Below, piece by piece: positions 59,949 through 64,000 of a stretch of 64,000 bases of DNA. The notes beneath the pieces are model-generated. The model was not told the DNA's origin. It searched no databases and worked only from the letters and a program-made list of their open reading frames with translations. Source of the DNA: DATAEY01 sp045805565 (GTDB lineage Bacteria; Actinomycetota; Thermoleophilia; Solirubrobacterales; Solirubrobacteraceae); the NCBI GenBank assembly GCA_045805565.1, contig JBJMKZ010000022.1:1-64000 (forward strand), written 5' to 3'. Position numbers and translations under genes: made by a program. Every line of letters begins with the position of its first letter. Positions within the stretch are counted from its first letter, which is position 1.

Positions 59949-61442
59949 ATGAGCACCGCCACCCTTCCCTCCGACCTGTCCGAGCCCGCGCGCGACTTCC
60001 TGGCCCGGGCTCACGGCCACCTGATCGGCGGTGAGCCGGCGCCGGCGGCCGACGGGCGGACGTTCGAGACGCTCGATCCGGCCACCGGCGACGTGCTCGC
60101 CGAGGTGGCGCAGGGCGGGCCCGAGGACGTCGAGCGCGCCGTCCGGACGGCCCGCAGCGCGCTGGACGACGGATCGTGGGCGTCGGCGACCGCGGCGGAG
60201 CGGGGCCGTTGCCTGGAGCGGCTGGCTGGACTGGTCGAGCAGCACGCCGACGAGCTGGCCGAGCTGGAGTCGTTGGACAACGGCAAGCCGGTGACGATGG
60301 CGAAGCTCGTCGACGTCGGCGAGTCGGTGGCCCACCTTCACTACTTCGCCGGCTGGCCGACCAAGATCGAGGGCGAGGTCATTCCCGTCAGCCAGCCGGA
60401 CATGCTCTGTTACACGCGGCGGGAGCCGGTCGGCGTCTGCGGGCAGATCATCCCCTGGAACTTCCCGCTGGTGATGGCCTGCTGGAAGGTCGCCCCTGCG
60501 CTGGCGGCAGGTTGCACCGTGGTGCTCAAGCCGGCCGAGCAGACGCCGCTCACCGCGCTGCGCCTCGGCGAGCTCGCGCTGGAGGCGGGGATTCCCGAGG
60601 GCGTGGTGAACGTGATCACCGGCGATGGCGAGACCGGGGCGGCGTTGGTCGACCACCCCGGCGTCGACAAGCTCGCGTTCACCGGCTCCACCGTGGTGGG
60701 TCGCGAGATCGGCGCCAAGGCGGGACGCGCCCTCAAGCGCGTCACCCTCGAGCTCGGGGGCAAGTCCCCCAACATCATCCTGCCCGACGCCGACATCGAG
60801 GCGGCGATCAAGGGCTCGTTCATGGCGATCTACTTCAACACCGGCCAGGCGTGCAACGCCGGGTCGCGGCTGTTCGTACAGAAGGACCAGTTCGACGACG
60901 TGGTCTCGGCCCTGGCGGAGCAGGCCCAGAAGATGCGCCTGGGCCGCGGCCTCGACCGCCAGACCCAGATGGGTCCGCTGGTCTCCGCCGAGCAGCGCGA
61001 GCGGGTCACGGGGTACATCGAGTCGGGCAAGGCGGAGGGGGCGCAGCTGGTGACGGGCGGCGGGAAGCCGGACGGCAACGGGTCGGGCTACTTCGTCGAG
61101 CCGACCCTGTTCGCCGCCACCTCCGATGACCTGCGGATCTCGCGCGAGGAGATCTTCGGGCCCGTCCTGGTCGCCCTTCCGTACGAGTCGCTGGAGGAGG
61201 TCGCCGCCCGCGCCAACGACACCGACTACGGGCTGGCCGCCGGCGTGTGGACGCGTTCGTTGTCGAACGCCCACCGGCTGGCGGCGATGCTCAAGGCGGG
61301 GTCCATCTACATCAACCGCTGGAGCCCGTCCGACCCCGGCGCGCCGTTCGGCGGCTACAAGGCGTCGGGGATCGGCCGTGAGCACGGCAGGACCGGCCTC
61401 GACGCCTACCTGGAGACCAAGACGGTCTGGGCGGCGCTCTGA
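59949..61442 (+). CDS. NAD(P)-dependent aldehyde dehydrogenase
   Basis: A 497-residue ALDH. Cofactor and catalytic motifs are PWNFPLVMACWKVAPALAAG, FTGSTVVGREIG, the general-base Glu in LELGGKSPNI, and the nucleophile Cys in FNTGQACNAGSRLFV. It is of full family length and closest in type to betaine/retinal-type aldehyde dehydrogenases, by pattern only. CGAGGAGA 6-13 bases upstream serves as ribosome binding site. It likely forms a unit with the alcohol dehydrogenase. Confidence 0.92.
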   Translation: MSTATLPSDLSEPARDFLARAHGHLIGGEPAPAADGRTFETLDPATGDVLAEVAQGGPEDVERAVRTARSALDDGSWASATAAERGRCLERLAGLVEQHADELAELESLDNGKPVTMAKLVDVGESVAHLHYFAGWPTKIEGEVIPVSQPDMLCYTRREPVGVCGQIIPWNFPLVMACWKVAPALAAGCTVVLKPAEQTPLTALRLGELALEAGIPEGVVNVITGDGETGAALVDHPGVDKLAFTGSTVVGREIGAKAGRALKRVTLELGGKSPNIILPDADIEAAIKGSFMAIYFNTGQACNAGSRLFVQKDQFDDVVSALAEQAQKMRLGRGLDRQTQMGPLVSAEQRERVTGYIESGKAEGAQLVTGGGKPDGNGSGYFVEPTLFAATSDDLRISREEIFGPVLVALPYESLEEVAARANDTDYGLAAGVWTRSLSNAHRLAAMLKAGSIYINRWSPSDPGAPFGGYKASGIGREHGRTGLDAYLETKTVWAAL

Positions 61443-61482
61443 GGTAGGTCTAGCCTCGACGGTCGCCCCCGGGGACGCGTCT

Positions 61483-62343
61483 CTAGGCGGCAGGCGAACG
61501 CTCGCGCGGGAAGTCCATCAGCAGTTCGGCGAGGCGCTCGGGTACCTCGATCTGAGGACAGTGCCCGCAGCCGCCGATGAGCTCGACCCGCGTCTCGGGA
61601 AGCGCCGCCACCACTCGCTCGACGCCCTGCGGCGACACCATCCGGTCGCGCTCTCCCCACACCAGCAGCACCGGGCAGCCGACCCGGTCGAGGTGGAACG
61701 GATAGGCGAGCTCCGGCAACAGGCGGCGCGCAGACCGCATTCGGCGCGCCACGGTGGCGCGATCGCGCAGGTGGGAGGTGAACGCGTCGATCACCCGTCG
61801 GTCCACGGCTGTGGGCCGCGGAAAGGCCAGCAGGGCATAGACGCGCCCGACCGCCTCGCGCACCACCGCTTCGGGCAGCGGGGCGGGAACCCCGAGCAGG
61901 ATCTGCAGGATGGGATTGCGCTCGATGAGGCCGAACCAGGCGGCCATGTCGAAGCCCGCGGGCGCGATCGGGACCACTCCGGCGATCGCCAGCTCGTCGG
62001 AGCGCTCCGCCGCCCGCAGCGCGAGCGTGCCGCCGAGCGAGTTGCCCACGACCACGGCCGGACCCCCATCGCCGGCGGCGTACGGGATCACCCCGGCCAG
62101 GAAGCGGTCGAGCTGCGGGAGCATGCGACCGGGCCGCAGGTCGGGCGCGGTCCCGAACCCGGGTAGGTCGATCGCCACCGCTCGGCGCTCGGCGGCGGCG
62201 AGCTCGGCCAGCAGCAGGCGCCAGGTGTCGGCGCTGTCCGCCCAGCCGTGCAGCAGCACCAGCGGGGGGCCGGCGCCCTCGAGCTCCAGGACGCGGGTTT
62301 CGAACCCACCGAAGCTGCGCCGGTACTCGAGCAGCGGCTCCAC
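61483..62343 (-). CDS. alpha/beta hydrolase
   Basis: A 286-residue cytoplasmic alpha/beta hydrolase. The oxyanion motif is VLLHGWADSADTW, the nucleophile elbow is GNSLGGTLALRAAE, the acid is in VWGERDRMVSPQ, and the catalytic His is in GGCGHCPQIEVPERL. It is of the epoxide hydrolase/esterase type with a small cap. The GTG at 62343 is chosen; the frame upstream is open into the sulfotransferase gene but lacks fold similarity. The two genes are on the same strand 38 bases apart. Confidence 0.85.
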   Translation of the reverse strand: MEPLLEYRRSFGGFETRVLELEGAGPPLVLLHGWADSADTWRLLLAELAAAERRAVAIDLPGFGTAPDLRPGRMLPQLDRFLAGVIPYAAGDGGPAVVVGNSLGGTLALRAAERSDELAIAGVVPIAPAGFDMAAWFGLIERNPILQILLGVPAPLPEAVVREAVGRVYALLAFPRPTAVDRRVIDAFTSHLRDRATVARRMRSARRLLPELAYPFHLDRVGCPVLLVWGERDRMVSPQGVERVVAALPETRVELIGGCGHCPQIEVPERLAELLMDFPRERSPAA

Positions 62344-62381
62344 GGACGGTCTGCGACCGTATGTAGCGCCGTGGCCGGACG

Positions 62382-63290
62382 CTATCCCGTCGGGTATCCG
62401 AGCTCGGCCAGCAGGTCGCCGGCGGTCTCCACGAACGCGGCCTGATCGGAATCGCTCATCTCGGTCCGCCAGCGTCCGACCCGGTCCGACTGCGGCGGCC
62501 TTGAGGCCAGCGCGTGGATGCCAACCCTCTGGTCGGCGCGGATCACCTCTCCCTCGCGCGAGCGGGGAAGGTCGCGGGTGATCTCCTGCAGGCGATCCGC
62601 CGCCCGGTCGTGGTAGTCGAGCATCGCCGGGTCCCAGTCGAGCTCCACGAAGGCACAGATGCGGCGCAAGGTCGCTTCGGGCTCCAGCACCAGGTCCTCG
62701 TAGCGGACCTCGGTGTAGTGGCCGACCCGCCGGCCCTGCTCGCGCGCCACCCGAATCCGCTTCGCCCACCGGTGGGCGGCCTTGGGAACGCTGCGGGGGC
62801 CGAAGTGCAGGCCGGTGATCGAGACGGCGACGTCGCGACCATCGCGGATGAGATGGATGAAGCGCGCCTCGGGAAGGGCCCTCTCGATCGACGACATCTT
62901 TCGCAGGTAGCCCGGCGTCTTGTCTCCCCAGCGCGGCTTGCCCGCCTGGTCGGCGTAGTAGCGGTAGAAGGCGCGCAGCGCCGGGCCGGCGGCGAGAGGC
63001 TGCGCCTCGGACACGCGCGCTCGCAGGACATCGGCGTCGAGCCCGAAGTCCGGCCAGCGTCGGTGGCCGGTGACGATCGCGACGAAGCGCTCCGGGGTGA
63101 CCGGGCCCTCCTTGAAGGCGGCGATGACCTCGAGCGCGAAGTGGGTCTCGGGAGGGACGGCGAGCTGGGGGTGGGCGTCGAGCATGAGCCGCAGCAGCGT
63201 GGTGCCCGAGCGCGTGACACCGACCACGAAGGGAGCCGGCTGCGTCGGCTCGCGCCGCGCCAGATGACGACGTACCCGCCCGAGCGTCAT
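62382..63290 (-). CDS. sulfotransferase family protein
   Basis: A 302-residue PAPS-dependent sulfotransferase. The 5'-phosphosulfate loop is VVGVTRSGTTLLRLML (about residues 22-37), and the 3'-phosphate loop is IHLIRDGRDVAVSI. KPRWGDKTPGYLRKM and VRYEDLVLEPEATLRRIC match the family, as does the C-terminal VGRWRTEMSDSDQAAF. It likely sulfates a glycan or small molecule. Its ATG overlaps the stop of an upstream paralogue by 4 bases (ATGA), so the two are coupled. Confidence 0.88.
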   Translation of the reverse strand: MTLGRVRRHLARREPTQPAPFVVGVTRSGTTLLRLMLDAHPQLAVPPETHFALEVIAAFKEGPVTPERFVAIVTGHRRWPDFGLDADVLRARVSEAQPLAAGPALRAFYRYYADQAGKPRWGDKTPGYLRKMSSIERALPEARFIHLIRDGRDVAVSITGLHFGPRSVPKAAHRWAKRIRVAREQGRRVGHYTEVRYEDLVLEPEATLRRICAFVELDWDPAMLDYHDRAADRLQEITRDLPRSREGEVIRADQRVGIHALASRPPQSDRVGRWRTEMSDSDQAAFVETAGDLLAELGYPTG

Positions 63291-64000
63291 CGCGAGCCCG
63301 CCGTCGCCTCGCTGAGCGGATACCCGAGCTCGGCCAGCAGCTCGCCCGCGACGGACTCGAACGCCGCCTGGTCGGAGGGCGACATGTCGCGGCGCCAGCG
63401 CGCGACCCGGTCCTCCCGCGGCGGCTGGGAGACGTGCCGGTGCTGGCGCGCGCGCACGTCGGCCGGGATGGCGGGGCCGCCCTGCGGACGCTCGAAGTCG
63501 CGAGCGATCTCCTCGATGCGGCCGGGCGCGCGCTCGTGGTAGCCGAGCATCGCGCCGTCCCAGGGCAGCTCGGCGAACTCGCACACCGAGCGCAGCACGC
63601 TCTCGGGGTCGACCACCAAGTCCTCGTAGCGAAGCTCGAGATAGTGCCTCACCCGCTGCGAATGCCGCCGCGCCTTGGCGATCCAGCTGGTCCAGCGCTC
63701 GGCCGCGCTGAGCACGTCCTCGGGACCGAAGTGGACCTCCATCAGCGACAGGGCCACGTCGCGACCGTCGCGGATCAGGTGGACGAACCGCGCCTCGGGC
63801 AGCACCCGTTCGATGAGCGGCATCTTGCGGGTGTAGTGCGGGGTCTTGTCCCCCCAGCGCGGCTTGGCCGCCCGCTCCGCGTAGTACCCGTAGAACGCGC
63901 GCAGGGCATCCCCGGCGGTGAACGGGTCCAGCGCCTCGAAGCGCGCGAGCAGCTCGTCGGGCTCCAGGCGGAAGTCCGCCCAGCGGCGGTGTCCGCTGAG
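63287..64000 (-). CDS. sulfotransferase family protein, second copy (partial at window edge)
   Basis: The frame runs off the window edge at its 5' side. The visible part has KPRWGDKTPHYTRKMPLIERV, then FVHLIRDGRDVALSL (3'-phosphate loop), LRYEDLVVDPESVLRSVCEF, and the C-terminal VARWRRDMSPSDQAAF then ELLAELGYPL, closely mirroring the neighbour at 62382. The P-loop lies outside. An internal ATG at 63823 is not the start, because family sequence continues upstream. This is a tandem duplication. Confidence 0.85.
   Translation of the reverse strand, partial: LSGHRRWADFRLEPDELLARFEALDPFTAGDALRAFYGYYAERAAKPRWGDKTPHYTRKMPLIERVLPEARFVHLIRDGRDVALSLMEVHFGPEDVLSAAERWTSWIAKARRHSQRVRHYLELRYEDLVVDPESVLRSVCEFAELPWDGAMLGYHERAPGRIEEIARDFERPQGGPAIPADVRARQHRHVSQPPREDRVARWRRDMSPSDQAAFESVAGELLAELGYPLSEATAGSR

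Overview
The window is very G+C-rich bacterial chromosome with GTG, TTG and ATG starts, many promoters of the form TANNNT placed 6-11 bases before a start codon (leaderless mRNAs), F420-dependent nitroreductase-like proteins, acyl-CoA carboxylases with an epsilon-like subunit, an actinobacterial-type split NHEJ ligase/polymerase pair, and glucosyl-3-phosphoglycerate synthase. Together these point to an Actinomycetota member, most likely Thermoleophilia (Solirubrobacterales-like). The class-level placement is inference; no rRNA is present.

Region 1 (1-20.3 kb) is core metabolism. A propionate route (end of methylmalonyl-CoA mutase, propionyl-CoA carboxylase beta, an epsilon-like subunit, biotin carboxylase/BCCP alpha, then SucCD) is interleaved with assimilatory sulfate reduction (ferredoxin sulfite reductase, [4Fe-4S] APS reductase, TSUP exporter, CysD, CysN). 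A phosphopantetheinyl transferase, a secreted TAP-type hydrolase, an MBL hydrolase, a HAD hydrolase and a PLP aminotransferase fill the gaps.

Region 2 (20.3-34.4 kb) holds a DtxR-type regulator, an SDR with a cysteine-free Rrf2 regulator, the sulfate ABC importer (sbp-cysT-cysW-cysA), a convergent DNA ligase/NHEJ polymerase pair, glycerate kinase, GpsA, a glucosyl-3-phosphoglycerate phosphatase/synthase pair, and an MrfA/YprA-like helicase. It ends at tRNA-Phe(GAA).

Region 3 (34.4-51.9 kb) is accessory. The 3' end of tRNA-Phe is repeated as an exact 27-bp direct repeat at 38.9 and 42.7 kb, as a 24-bp repeat at 51.9 kb, and in degenerate form at 47.8 kb. Three copies of a further sequence carrying paired TGGTACCG motifs lie just before the 38.9, 42.7 and 47.8 kb sites. 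This reads as serial accretion of related integrative elements at one tRNA gene. No integrase remains. Cargo includes an ABM-like protein, a GFA protein, a membrane/PRC-barrel/small-protein trio, a TAP hydrolase and a beta-lactamase-fold hydrolase, an F420 nitroreductase-like protein, a LamG/FN3 lipoprotein with a coiled-coil partner, an operator-controlled SRPBCC-ArsR-DUF899-DUF2182 operon, and three broken genes (a DUF1440-like membrane protein, lspA, a Tat-exported FAD oxidoreductase). Many genes here have strong AGGAGG ribosome binding sites, unlike the leaderless core.

Region 4 (51.9-64 kb) returns to ordinary genes: dodecin, gamma-glutamyltransferase, a large membrane protein, an APH-like kinase, a second F420 nitroreductase-like protein, an SDR, a zinc alcohol dehydrogenase with an aldehyde dehydrogenase, an alpha/beta hydrolase, and two tandem sulfotransferases, the last cut by the window edge.
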